This document shows, piece after piece, positions 19,219 through 28,407 of a DNA stretch of 64,000 nucleotides (the stretch's first letter is position 1; each line of letters begins with the position of its first letter). The position numbers and the translations under genes are program-made. Source of the DNA: Pseudomonas silvicola (GTDB lineage: Bacteria > Pseudomonadota > Gammaproteobacteria > Pseudomonadales > Pseudomonadaceae); the NCBI RefSeq assembly GCF_026651855.1, contig NZ_CP093280.1, positions 2,582,001 through 2,646,000 on the forward strand, in the 5' to 3' direction. Below the pieces are notes generated by a model. That model ran no database searches. It was not told the DNA's origin and saw only the letters and a list, made by a program, of their open reading frames with translations.

Positions 19219-19354
19219 CTCGATTCGGCCTACCGTGAAGCGGGACGTACAAGTGCATCCAAGATCAGGGTTCTGCTTTAGCCTCGGTTCAGTGCGGGAA
19301 CCTCAGTCACGCCCGGCACCCGATCAGATTCATTCGAAGGGGCGCCGCACATGA
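19205..19354 (+). CDS. Small 49-residue ORF between lipase and PAAR genes, unknown
   Basis: The frame starts 14 bases inside the end of the lipase gene and stops as ATGA over the PAAR start. A near-perfect Shine-Dalgarno, AAGGAGGTG, sits at 19192-19200 with AGGAGG six bases before the ATG; that is stronger than the site of most neighbours. The product begins MAWLDSIRPTVKRDVQVHPR, is basic, and has no membrane segment or recognised domain. It may be a real small protein, a translation bridge to the PAAR gene, or the remnant of a longer gene. Confidence 0.5.
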   Translation: MAWLDSIRPTVKRDVQVHPRSGFCFSLGSVREPQSRPAPDQIHSKGRRT

Positions 19355-19608
19355 GGCCTTTCATTCGCCAAGGCGACGCATTGCGAGAGTACGGCGGCAA
19401 AGTGCTGCGGGGGCGCTATGTATCAGAGGACAAGCCCATCGCCTGTCAAGGCGATGCGGTGCAATGTGCGCGGCATGGGTTGAACCATATCGCCGAAGGC
19501 AGTGACCTGATGACGTTCGATGGCAAGCCGGTGGCGCTGGAGGGGCATGCGTGTGCGTGCGGTTGCACGCTTGTTAGTTCGATGCCTGACTCTTTGGTGG
19601 CTTCATGA
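19351..19608 (+). CDS. PAAR-domain protein, T6SS spike tip
   Basis: PAAR proteins sharpen the VgrG tip. The 85 residues are a lone PAAR domain: MRPFIRQGDALREYGGKVLRG at the start, a central ACQGDAVQCARHG, and VALEGHACACGCTLVSS, with the Cys/His residues that bind metal. There is no C-terminal toxin extension, so any cargo must be separate; the neighbouring lipase is the obvious candidate. Start and stop overlap the adjacent frames by four bases each. Confidence 0.9.
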   Translation: MRPFIRQGDALREYGGKVLRGRYVSEDKPIACQGDAVQCARHGLNHIAEGSDLMTFDGKPVALEGHACACGCTLVSSMPDSLVAS

Positions 19609-20738
19609 AATCGGCACCGGAGTTCGGCGCCTACCCGCTGGCGCCGCCGCCTGCCTACTCCAGATGGTTGGCCAGTGGATTTGCCCTGCTGGCCTTGGCC
19701 GGTGTTAGCAGCAGGGTGCTGCGCTCCTTCCTCCAACAGGACTTGGTGGGCCCCGTAGTGCTGATGGTGGCGGGGGTGTGGGGATCGGCTTTTTTACTGC
19801 GCGTGTTGCGTTATCGGCTGAATCGCCATAACGCCTCGGTTTATGCCCAAACCGCCCAGCACATTGAGCGGGCCTGGTGGACGCAACATCGGCAACAGGT
19901 AGCGCTGCTGGAGAGCGTCTTGCTCGGGCCGCAATGCAGTGAGCCCGCGCACCGAAGTCGGTTTTTCGGTTCCTATCACCCTATGCCGGTAGCAGGGCAA
20001 CTCGGTGGGGGCGAAGTCCTGCGCCTACCTCAAGTGTTTGGTTCTGATGCCGCTGGCCGCGAATCTCAGTTGGCGAGGTTGCTTGCCGTGCAGTGGCAAA
20101 AGCAGACGCCGGATCCTGCCAGCTTAACCATTCAAGATTGTTATTGGCACGGGTCCGCCGAGACTTGGCAAGCCTTCTCCGAACAGATGTCGACCAGTTG
20201 TCCGCACGTCAACCTACCCCCTTTACCCGTGGTCTGGAACGGTATTGGCACGCTTGATTCAGTCATCGACAAAATTCAAAACGCGCCTGCTGACACTCGC
20301 ATTCTCTGCGCTGGGTGTGAGGCGGCCGTGCCGGTACCAGGCGCGGCTCTCCCGGCTGGCGAAGCAGCAGTACTGTGGGTATTGGCCGCCGAAGGCCACA
20401 TTCGATTTTTTCGAGGTGAGTGGGCCGGCGCGGGCACTGATGCTCTCGATGCAGCAGCCCGGCGTGCATTGCAGCAGGCCGAAATAGAGGGCGCGGTACC
20501 GGCATGCCTCGCCACATCTGCGTCGGCAATATTCGATATGGGGAATATGGGCTGGAGCAGTGAGCGATATCCGATAGAACGGCGTTTTGGTGCATTGCCC
20601 GCGCTCGGAGGCATGGTTGTCCAAACACTCGCTGCCTGGCGCGCCGAGATGCACGGCGAACCATGCGCCTGGTTAGCCAATGACTCTCATCACACTCTGG
20701 CCCTGGGAATTGTGGAAGCTCATGACTCAACTACTTGA
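19605..20738 (+). CDS. Unknown 377-residue membrane protein in the T6SS effector cassette
   Basis: I do not recognise a family. Two N-terminal membrane segments are clear (about residues 21-39 and 47-68), followed by a cytoplasmic region of about 300 residues. Within that region lie LLLGPQCSEPAHR-like and DTRILCAGCEAAVPVPGAAL segments and a C-terminal DMGNMGWSSERYP. The topology, two membrane segments then a soluble domain, is like the start of TssM next door. The gene overlaps both neighbours (4 bases with PAAR, 17 with tssM) and shares the cassette's AT-richer codon use. A T6SS role is inferred from position; an effector-specific accessory or a second immunity protein are both possible. Confidence 0.75.
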   Translation: MKSAPEFGAYPLAPPPAYSRWLASGFALLALAGVSSRVLRSFLQQDLVGPVVLMVAGVWGSAFLLRVLRYRLNRHNASVYAQTAQHIERAWWTQHRQQVALLESVLLGPQCSEPAHRSRFFGSYHPMPVAGQLGGGEVLRLPQVFGSDAAGRESQLARLLAVQWQKQTPDPASLTIQDCYWHGSAETWQAFSEQMSTSCPHVNLPPLPVVWNGIGTLDSVIDKIQNAPADTRILCAGCEAAVPVPGAALPAGEAAVLWVLAAEGHIRFFRGEWAGAGTDALDAAARRALQQAEIEGAVPACLATSASAIFDMGNMGWSSERYPIERRFGALPALGGMVVQTLAAWRAEMHGEPCAWLANDSHHTLALGIVEAHDSTT

Positions 20739-23700
20739 AACCCCGAAAATCGGTGTTTGGCCTACTTTACTGTTGATGGCGCTGGTGATCGCTATATTGG
20801 TCAGCGTTGGTGCCGCGGCTTGGTGGTTTTGGGCGGCCCCCCAGATATTTAGCCAAGCCTTTTTGACGGATCTTGTACTCAAGGCGGTGGCATGCTGGGC
20901 GCTGTTGTTCAGCATGGCAGTGGTCGTCTGGCACATCATGCAGCGGGGAATTGGCACGCTGGTGAGACGTCCACATCAACCGTCGTTACCGCCTCCATCT
21001 GAAACAATTGATGCAACACTCGTTGGGAACTTGCGCCACCACCTGCGCCTGCACTACGGCCTGTTCTGGCGCCACAAAGTCCGCTTCCTGCTCCTGGTAG
21101 GCGACCCCGCCCAGGTCGATGCCATCGCCCCCGGCCTCACCGAGCACCACTGGCTGGAAGGCAATGGCACCGTGCTGCTCTGGGGTGGCAACCTCGCCGA
21201 TACCGCGCCGACGGACCAGGCCAAGTGGCTGAAGCAAGGCCGCGCCGGGCGCCCCATCGACGCTATCATCTGGGCCCTGACCGAACCCCAAGGCGAAGAC
21301 GCCCAGGCCATGAACACCGGCGCCCGCTACCTGCGCGACCTGTCCCGTGCCCTGGGCTGGGAGGCGCCGTTGTACCTGTGGCAGGTGTGCCATTACCGCT
21401 TCGCCATGCCCACCTCCACAGCCCAGCCCGTCGGTTGCCTGCTGCCGCCCAAGGCCACGACGGCGGAGCTCACTGCGCGACTGCAGGCCTTGGTCGAGCC
21501 GTTGCGGGCCCAGGGCATCGCCCAGATGCAGAGTGGTAACACCGCGCATTTTTTCCTGTTGCGCCTGGCCCGTGACCTGCCCTCCACCGGCATCGCTCAT
21601 TGGGCCCGCGTCCTGGCGCCTCTGCTCGCCGAGTTCGCCCGCGGCACGCCGTTACGCGGTGTGCAGTTCAGCCTGGCGCGCCAGGAGGGCCCGGTGCAGG
21701 GGGCCGACCACCTGCTGCAGTTGGATGGCGCCTGGGACGCGGTGCTGGCGGATCGGGACGCGTGCGGGCGGCGTCTGGGCTGGCATCCCAGGCGGGTGCT
21801 GTACGTAGTCTCGCTGGCCAGCCTCGGGGTGTGTGCTGCTGGCCTGCTGCTGTCTTTCATCGGCAACCGCGCGCTGGTGGCCGAAGTCGCGCACCTGGCC
21901 GAGCAGCCGCTGTCCAGTGTGAAGGCACTCACCACCCTGACCTATGAACTGGACCGTCTTGAATACCGCCGCGAACACGGCGAACCCTGGTACCTGCGCT
22001 TCGGCCTGAGCCAGAACCAGGCGTTGATCGATTGGCTGTGGCCCCGTTACGAGCAGACCAGCGCCTTGCTGATGCGCGACGTGGCGGCAGCCAGCCTGGA
22101 GCAGACACTGCAGGCCCTGGTGGCGCAGCCGCCGGACAGCAAAGATCGAAGCGCAGCCTACGCCCCGCTCAAGGCCTACCTGATGCTCGGGAACCCGGAA
22201 AAGACCGACCCTGCGTTTCTGGCCCGTGAACTCGAAGCCCGGGTACCAGCGATGCCGGTGCTGTGGCGCTTCTACGCCGAGCAGTTGCCCGCGCACCCGC
22301 AGTGGCGCATCCAGGCTGACCCGGCGCTGATCGCCCAGGCTCGCCAGGTACTGCTGGCCGAACTCGGCCAGCGCAATGGCGAAGCCAACCTGTACCAGCA
22401 GTTGCTGGTACGCGTGGGCCAGCACTACCCGGCCCTGCACCTGGCGCAAATGGTCGGTGACACCCACGCCGCTGCCCTGTTCAGCAACCACGATGCCGTG
22501 CCCGGCGTATTCACCCGCCAGGCGTGGGAAGGGCAGGTACGCACTGCGATCGACGAGATCGCCGAGGCGCGCCGCGAACAGATCGACTGGGTACTCAGCG
22601 ACCAGCCAGGCAGCGTGGCCGGGGCGCTATCACCGCAGGCCCTCAAGGCCCGCCTCGGCGAGCGCTATTTTCGTGACTTCGGCAACGCCTGGCTAGGCTT
22701 TCTCAATGGCCTGCGCTGGCGTCAGGCCGATAGCCTGCCCGACGTCATCGACCAGCTGACGTTGATGAGCGACGTGCGCCAGTCACCGCTGGTGGCGCTG
22801 CTCAACACCGTGGCCTATCAAGGCCAGACCGGCGTCCAGGCGGCGGCCCTGGCAGATTCGCTGATGAAGTCGGCGCCGCAGATGCTCGGCAAGCCGCCGC
22901 TGCCGGCGCTCGTTCAGCCCGCGCCAATGGACGACACCTTCGGCCCGCTGGTACAGCTGCTGACCCAGGGCGACAGCCAACCCGGCTTGCACGCCTACCT
23001 GACGCGCATCACCCGCGTACGCCTGACGCTGCAACAACTGCTCACCGCCCCCGACCCCCAGGCCATGACCCAGGCCCTGGCGCAATCGGTGTTCCAGGGC
23101 CACCGCGTCGACCTCACCGACACCCGCGACTACGGCAACCTGATCGCCGCCGGCCTCGGTGCCCAGTGGGGCGGCCTGGGCCGTAGCCTGTTCGTGCAAC
23201 CGGTGCAGCAAGCCTGGGAACAGGTGCTGCAGCCCTCGGCCGCCGGTCTCAACCGCCAGTGGCAACAGAGCATCGTCGAGCACTGGAACAGTGCCTTCGT
23301 CGGCCGTTACCCCTTCGTCGCCACCGGCAGCGACATCTCCCTGCCGATGCTGGGGCAGATGATCCGCACCGACACCGGGCGCATCGAGCAGTTTCTGCGC
23401 CAGCAACTGGGCGGTGTGCTGCGCAAGGATGGTAGCCGCTGGGTCGCCGACCCGCGCCACGCCCAGGGCCTGCGGCTCAACCCGGCGTTCCTGGCGGCGG
23501 TGAACCAGCTCGGCCACTTGGCCGACGTGCTGTACACCGACGGCGGCATGGGCCTGGGGTTCGAACTGCAGGCCAAACCGGTGCGCGACGTGGTGCAGAC
23601 CACCTTCATCCTCAATGGCGAGCGTCAGCATTACTTCAACCAGAAAGAATACTGGCAGCGTTTCAACTGGCCGGGGCGCAGTGACCACCCGGGCGCCAGC

Positions 23701-23997
23701 CTGAGCTGGACCAGCGTGCACACCGGTGAACGGCTGTTTGGCGACTACCCCGGTACCTGGGGGTTGATCCGGCTGCTGGAAGAGGCGCAGGTCACGGCGC
23801 TGGACGACAGCGACACACATTTTCGCATCGTGCTGAAGGCGCCGGACAGCTTGCCGCTGACCTGGCACCTGCGCACCGAACTGGGCAAGGGGCCGCTGGC
23901 GCTGTTGAGCCTGCGGGATTTCAAGCTGCCATCGCGGATATTCCTGGCCGAAGGTGAACGGGCCGACGCCTACGCGATGAATGAGGTAACCGAATGA
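20722..23997 (+). CDS. tssM: TssM, T6SS membrane complex protein (IcmF family)
   Basis: TssM spans the inner membrane and periplasm and contacts TssJ. From the chosen start the protein has 1091 residues. Two N-terminal membrane segments cover about residues 10-70, a cytoplasmic domain about 75-350, a third membrane segment about 357-380, and the rest is periplasmic, ending in the IcmF C-terminal beta domain. The expected Walker A is degenerate: VRFLLLVGDPAQVDAIAPGL has no GKT/S. The start at 20722 has GTGGAAG upstream and a 17-base overlap; an in-frame ATG at 20680 lacks a ribosome-binding site. Codon use changes from AT-richer to GC-rich near base 21030. Confidence 0.93.
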   Translation: MTQLLETPKIGVWPTLLLMALVIAILVSVGAAAWWFWAAPQIFSQAFLTDLVLKAVACWALLFSMAVVVWHIMQRGIGTLVRRPHQPSLPPPSETIDATLVGNLRHHLRLHYGLFWRHKVRFLLLVGDPAQVDAIAPGLTEHHWLEGNGTVLLWGGNLADTAPTDQAKWLKQGRAGRPIDAIIWALTEPQGEDAQAMNTGARYLRDLSRALGWEAPLYLWQVCHYRFAMPTSTAQPVGCLLPPKATTAELTARLQALVEPLRAQGIAQMQSGNTAHFFLLRLARDLPSTGIAHWARVLAPLLAEFARGTPLRGVQFSLARQEGPVQGADHLLQLDGAWDAVLADRDACGRRLGWHPRRVLYVVSLASLGVCAAGLLLSFIGNRALVAEVAHLAEQPLSSVKALTTLTYELDRLEYRREHGEPWYLRFGLSQNQALIDWLWPRYEQTSALLMRDVAAASLEQTLQALVAQPPDSKDRSAAYAPLKAYLMLGNPEKTDPAFLARELEARVPAMPVLWRFYAEQLPAHPQWRIQADPALIAQARQVLLAELGQRNGEANLYQQLLVRVGQHYPALHLAQMVGDTHAAALFSNHDAVPGVFTRQAWEGQVRTAIDEIAEARREQIDWVLSDQPGSVAGALSPQALKARLGERYFRDFGNAWLGFLNGLRWRQADSLPDVIDQLTLMSDVRQSPLVALLNTVAYQGQTGVQAAALADSLMKSAPQMLGKPPLPALVQPAPMDDTFGPLVQLLTQGDSQPGLHAYLTRITRVRLTLQQLLTAPDPQAMTQALAQSVFQGHRVDLTDTRDYGNLIAAGLGAQWGGLGRSLFVQPVQQAWEQVLQPSAAGLNRQWQQSIVEHWNSAFVGRYPFVATGSDISLPMLGQMIRTDTGRIEQFLRQQLGGVLRKDGSRWVADPRHAQGLRLNPAFLAAVNQLGHLADVLYTDGGMGLGFELQAKPVRDVVQTTFILNGERQHYFNQKEYWQRFNWPGRSDHPGASLSWTSVHTGERLFGDYPGTWGLIRLLEEAQVTALDDSDTHFRIVLKAPDSLPLTWHLRTELGKGPLALLSLRDFKLPSRIFLAEGERADAYAMNEVTE

Positions 23998-25574
23998 GCC
24001 TGAATATGTTGCTGACAACCTGCCTGGGCGACCGTGACGCGGTGGCGCTGGGGCGCGAGCAGGCGGCGCGCTGGTCAGATTGGTTGCTACCCATCAGCGC
24101 GCAGGCCCCGGCAGGAAAAGACCCGGGGTATGACGACGACTTCCAGCGCTTGCGCGAAGAAGTGAACAAGCTCTCGGGGGCCGATACCGAGCTGGTCGCG
24201 CGGGTGGGGCAGAAACTGCTGGTGCATAGCTGCAAAGACCTGCGCGTCGCTACCTATTACCTGTGGGCACGCTTGCAGCACGATGGCGAAGCCGGGTTCG
24301 CCGATGGTTTGAGCCTGTTGGCGGCGTTGGTGGAGTGCTTCGGCGCCCACGTACTACCGGAGCGCGCCAATAGCCGGCGGATGGCACTGGAGTGGCTGGC
24401 AGGTGACAAGGTGTTGGGGAGCTTGTCGTTGTACCCCGAGGTGGTGCGCACGGAGGCGGAACGTACCGTGGCCGCGCTGGCCTGGTTGGACCACGGCCTG
24501 CAGGCATGGCCACCGGAACATCGTCCGGAGCTGGGCACCCTGTACGCGGCGCTGTCGGCGCGGCTGGCGCAGTCTGGCGGTGTCGATGCGGTAGTGCCGC
24601 AGCACAGCGCCAGCTTTGAGCCAAGCGCCGTCGCGGCGCCCATGGCCACCATCAGGTCCGGGCGAGACCTGCTCGACAATGGCAAGGCGCTGGCCTCGTA
24701 CCTGCGCGACCAGCCGCAGGGCTGGCTAGCGGCCCACCGGCTGATGAAAAGCCTGCGTTGGGACACCGTGCATCAGGTACCCCCTCAGGACGCCAGCGGC
24801 AATACCCGCCTGGCAGCACCACGCGGTGAATACCGGGCCCAGCTCAAACGCCTGTACCTGCAACAACGTTGGGGCGAATTGGTCGACCAGGTGGAGCGGG
24901 TCTTTGCCGAGGGTGTCAACCATTTCTGGCTGGACCTGCAGTGGTACCTGTGCCAGGCCCTCGGCCAGCAACCAGCGCCTCAGGACGGCTGGGCAGGCAT
25001 CGTCGAGCGTGACCTGGGGATGTTGCTGGAGCGCCTGCCAGGAGTGGAAAGCCTGTACTGGAATGACGGCAGTGCCTTTGCCGATGAAACCACGCGTGAC
25101 TGGATCACCCAGCAAGTCAGCGGCAATCACCCTGCGCAGTGGTTGCCTACGACTCGGCCAGCGGGGCCACCGGGCGAGGATGGGGTCTTCGACCTTGAGA
25201 ACGAAGCCCTGGCCCAGGCCGAAAGCCACGGGGTGGAAGCCGCACTGGCCTGGCTGAACGAGCGGCCTGGTGTGCGCAGCGGCTATCAGCATTGGCGGCT
25301 GCGCCTGCTGATGGCTCGTGTGGCCGAGCAGTTCGGCAAGCCTGACCTGGCGCTGCACCTGCTGGGCGAACTGGACGCCGCAGGGCAGCGTCACGGCCTG
25401 GACGACTGGGAGCCGGAACTCGACTTCGAGGTCAAGGCGCGATTGCTCAAGCTGCTTCGCCACAAGGCCCAGCGCAACGACGCCGACAAACCTGCCCTGG
25501 CGCGGCGCACCGAGTCGTTGCTGGCCGCGCTGGTGGCCATCGACCCCGTCCGCGCCGCCGTGTTGTGCGGCTGA
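23994..25574 (+). CDS. tssA: TssA, T6SS baseplate/sheath-priming protein
   Basis: TssA coordinates tail assembly. The 526 residues carry the ImpA N-terminal domain (LLPISAQAPAGKDPGYDDDF, RLREEVNKLSGADTELVARVGQKLL) and the following YYLWARLQHDGEAGFADGLS region. A long C-terminal VasJ-like part has alpha repeats (DWEPELDFEVKARLLKLLRHK). This long form belongs to the class whose C-terminal domain contacts the distal sheath end. The ATGA start overlaps tssM by four bases. Confidence 0.92.
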   Translation: MSLNMLLTTCLGDRDAVALGREQAARWSDWLLPISAQAPAGKDPGYDDDFQRLREEVNKLSGADTELVARVGQKLLVHSCKDLRVATYYLWARLQHDGEAGFADGLSLLAALVECFGAHVLPERANSRRMALEWLAGDKVLGSLSLYPEVVRTEAERTVAALAWLDHGLQAWPPEHRPELGTLYAALSARLAQSGGVDAVVPQHSASFEPSAVAAPMATIRSGRDLLDNGKALASYLRDQPQGWLAAHRLMKSLRWDTVHQVPPQDASGNTRLAAPRGEYRAQLKRLYLQQRWGELVDQVERVFAEGVNHFWLDLQWYLCQALGQQPAPQDGWAGIVERDLGMLLERLPGVESLYWNDGSAFADETTRDWITQQVSGNHPAQWLPTTRPAGPPGEDGVFDLENEALAQAESHGVEAALAWLNERPGVRSGYQHWRLRLLMARVAEQFGKPDLALHLLGELDAAGQRHGLDDWEPELDFEVKARLLKLLRHKAQRNDADKPALARRTESLLAALVAIDPVRAAVLCG

Positions 25575-25597
25575 ACTTTCACCCAAGGAGGCTAGCC

Positions 25598-27367
25598 GTG
25601 AGCAAGGATAATTTGACCCTGCAGTATTTCGAGGCCGAGATGCGTTACCTGCGCGAGGCAGGCCACGAGTTCGCCCAGGCCTACCCTGACCGCGCCGCGC
25701 AGCTGAACCTGGACAAACCCGGCGCCCACGACCCCTACGTGGAGCGCCTGTTCGAAGGCTTTGCGTTCCTGATGGGGCGCCTGAGGGAGAAGCTCGACGA
25801 TGACCTGCCGGAGTTGACCGAAGGCTTGGTCAGCCTGCTGTGGCCTCACTATCTGCGTACCATTCCCTCGTTGTCGGTGGTGGAACTGGCGCCAGACGTC
25901 GCCACGCTCAGCCGCAGCGAGCGTATCGAGCAGGGCTTTGAAGTGTTGTCACAGCCCATCGGTCCCCAGCGCACCCGATGCCGGTACACCACCACCCAAG
26001 CAATGACCCTGCGCCCGCTGACGGTGGACAAACTTCACCTCGGCCATGACGCACAGGGCCGCTCACGGCTGCGGATACGCTTTTCCCGCGGCCCGACAGC
26101 TGCCTGGCGTGACATGGACCTGGCCAACCTGGTGCTGTACCTCAACGGCGATGCCCCCCTGGCAAACGCCCTGCACCATGCCTTGACGTTGAACGCCCAG
26201 GCGGTTTACCTGCACGTGCCAGAGGCTGCGCAGCCCCTGGCAGTGGACGCTTATTTCGCGCCCAAGGGCTTTGCCGACGAGGACCGTCTCTGGCCCAAAG
26301 GCGATAGCGCATTCAGCGGCTACCAGTTGCTGCTGGAATACTTCACGTTTCGCGAGAAGTTCATGTTCGTGACCCTGCGGGGGCTGGAGCATCTGCAGTT
26401 GCCGCCCGACGCGCTGTGGTTCGAAGTGGACGTACTGCTCAAGCAAGCCTGGCCCCAGGACTTGACGGTGAGCCGCGAGCACCTCTGCTTGCACGCGGTG
26501 CCGGTCATCAACCTGTTCGTGCTGGAGGCCGACCCCCTGGTGCTTGATCCCCTGCAGACCGACTACCTGCTACGCTCGATGCGCTTGCAGGACGGCCACA
26601 CGGAAATCTATTCCGTGGACCACGTCACCGGCACCCGTGATGGCAAGCGGTATGACTACGTACCCTTCGCCAGTTTCCGCCACAAAGGCGGCATGCTGCG
26701 CGACGAGGCGCCCGAGCGCTATTTCCATGCACGGCTGAAAAAGGGCGTGAACGGCTTGCACGACACCTGGCTGGTACTGGGAGGAGAGGGTTTCGACAAA
26801 GACCGGTTGGTCGGCAACGAATGCCTGTCATTGACCCTCACCGGCACCCACGGGCAATTGCCTCGCAAAGCCCTGCAGAGCAGCCTGATCGACGCCGTGG
26901 TGGAGGCGGCCCAGGCTGGCCTGAGAGTACGCAACCTGTGCCCGCCGACGTTACCGTGCTACCCGCCCAGCCGCGACCGTTTTCACTGGCGGGTGCTGAG
27001 CCACCTGGGGTCCAATTTTCTGCCGATGCTCGATAGCGCGCAGGTGCTGCGCGGTACCCTGGCGCTCTACGACTGGACGGCGAGCGAGCTCAACCGGCGA
27101 CGTCTGGACGCGATCGTCGAGGTGCGCCACCTGATCATCAAGCGGTTTGAAAAGGGTTTCATGCTTCGTGGCGTAGACATCGAAATCACGCTGGACGCCA
27201 GCGGCTTTTGCGGCGAAGGCGACATCCACCTGTTCGGCGAAATGCTCAACCGTTTCTTCGCCCTGTATGCCGACATTCATCTTTTCAACCAGCTCACACT
27301 GATCCTGCAACCCACCGGCAACTGCCTGCGATGGAGCGAAAACCACAGCCAGAGGATTCCCGGATGA
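25598..27367 (+). CDS. tssF: TssF, T6SS baseplate subunit
   Basis: TssF forms the baseplate wedge with TssG and TssE. The 589 residues begin MSKDNLTLQYFEAEMRYLRE and continue with the family signature EFAQAYPDRAAQLNLDKPGAHDPYVERLFEGFAFL. Later HYLRTIPSLSVVEL and the C-terminal FGEMLNRFFALYADIHLFNQL are also characteristic. The start is GTG at 25598 with AAGGAGG seven bases upstream; an in-phase opening further upstream has no such site. It follows tssA by 23 bases and overlaps tssG. Confidence 0.95.
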   Translation: MSKDNLTLQYFEAEMRYLREAGHEFAQAYPDRAAQLNLDKPGAHDPYVERLFEGFAFLMGRLREKLDDDLPELTEGLVSLLWPHYLRTIPSLSVVELAPDVATLSRSERIEQGFEVLSQPIGPQRTRCRYTTTQAMTLRPLTVDKLHLGHDAQGRSRLRIRFSRGPTAAWRDMDLANLVLYLNGDAPLANALHHALTLNAQAVYLHVPEAAQPLAVDAYFAPKGFADEDRLWPKGDSAFSGYQLLLEYFTFREKFMFVTLRGLEHLQLPPDALWFEVDVLLKQAWPQDLTVSREHLCLHAVPVINLFVLEADPLVLDPLQTDYLLRSMRLQDGHTEIYSVDHVTGTRDGKRYDYVPFASFRHKGGMLRDEAPERYFHARLKKGVNGLHDTWLVLGGEGFDKDRLVGNECLSLTLTGTHGQLPRKALQSSLIDAVVEAAQAGLRVRNLCPPTLPCYPPSRDRFHWRVLSHLGSNFLPMLDSAQVLRGTLALYDWTASELNRRRLDAIVEVRHLIIKRFEKGFMLRGVDIEITLDASGFCGEGDIHLFGEMLNRFFALYADIHLFNQLTLILQPTGNCLRWSENHSQRIPG

Positions 27368-28407
27368 GCGTGCAAAACCTGCTGGCGGTACTGCAGCATC
27401 GGGTATCCCACAGCTCGGTGTTGCGCTTCTGCCAGTTACTGGAGTACGCGTCACCTGACCGCCCGCCGCTTGGCAGCACCTCGCACCCCGCCGATGACCC
27501 GGTACGGTTTCGTCCCGATCCCGGCATGGGCTTTCCCGCCAGTGAACTCAAAGGGTTCGAAATCTGCGCCGAACATCCACACCGGCCGCCTACCGTGCGT
27601 ACGCGCCTGCTGGGCCTGTATGGCGTTGACTCGCCGTTGCCAACCGCCTACCTCGATGATATCGCCCAGCGGCGCGAGGGGCATGAAGCGCTGGAAGCCT
27701 TTCTGGATATTTTCAATCACCGCATTTTTACCCAGTTCTACCGCATCTGGCGCAAGTATTCCTACCCCGCGACCTTCGAAGCCGGTGGTACCGACGCCAC
27801 TTCCCAAAGCTTGCTAGGGCTGGTGGGCCTGGGCATTCCCGGCACCGCCCAGCACATTGCCACGCCGGTATCGCGGTTCCTGGCATTGTTGGGCGTGATG
27901 CGCTTGCCCACGCGCAACGCCGAGGGCATCACCGCCTTGGTGAAGTTGCTGGCGCCGCGTACCCGGGTGCAGGTAACACCCCACTGGCCGCAGTGCATTG
28001 CATTGGCCCGGCCTGCCGGTTTGTGCCCTCGACACCCGGTAAGCCTTGCCCAGGGCACACCGCTGGGCAACGTCGGGCGGGACGCCAACAGCCAGTTGCT
28101 GATGACATTGCTCACCGAAGACCCCGGCGAAGCGGTTGGCTGGTTGCCAGGCGGATCCTTGCACAGCGACCTGTTGGTGCTGCTGCGTGTCTACCTGGGC
28201 TGGCGCTGCACGGCCAGGCTGCGATTGTCCCTGGCGCCTCACCTGCTGCCCCCACCCTCGCTGGGGCGCGCCGACCTATCGCTGGGCATGACCGGCGTGT
28301 TGGGCAAAGTCGGCGACGCGCTCGTCACCATCGATCTAGGCCGTTACCAAGGCCTGCCGGAAAATCCGCAATTGAGGAAGACAGCACATGTCGCGTACCG
28401 TTTTTAA
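27364..28407 (+). CDS. tssG: TssG, T6SS baseplate subunit
   Basis: TssG partners TssF in the wedge. From the ATGA start over the tssF stop the protein has 347 residues. It shows FEICAEHPHRPPTVRTRLLGLYGVDSPLPTAYLDDIA (the conserved GLYG.DSPLP segment) and HEALEAFLDIFNHRIFTQFYRIWRKY. It also has the C-terminal LRLSLAPHLLPPPSLGRADLSLGMTGVLG, close to the family GWRTWL.L....LG.....G motif. Nothing is missing. It overlaps tssJ by 20 bases. Confidence 0.94.
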   Translation: MSVQNLLAVLQHRVSHSSVLRFCQLLEYASPDRPPLGSTSHPADDPVRFRPDPGMGFPASELKGFEICAEHPHRPPTVRTRLLGLYGVDSPLPTAYLDDIAQRREGHEALEAFLDIFNHRIFTQFYRIWRKYSYPATFEAGGTDATSQSLLGLVGLGIPGTAQHIATPVSRFLALLGVMRLPTRNAEGITALVKLLAPRTRVQVTPHWPQCIALARPAGLCPRHPVSLAQGTPLGNVGRDANSQLLMTLLTEDPGEAVGWLPGGSLHSDLLVLLRVYLGWRCTARLRLSLAPHLLPPPSLGRADLSLGMTGVLGKVGDALVTIDLGRYQGLPENPQLRKTAHVAYRF

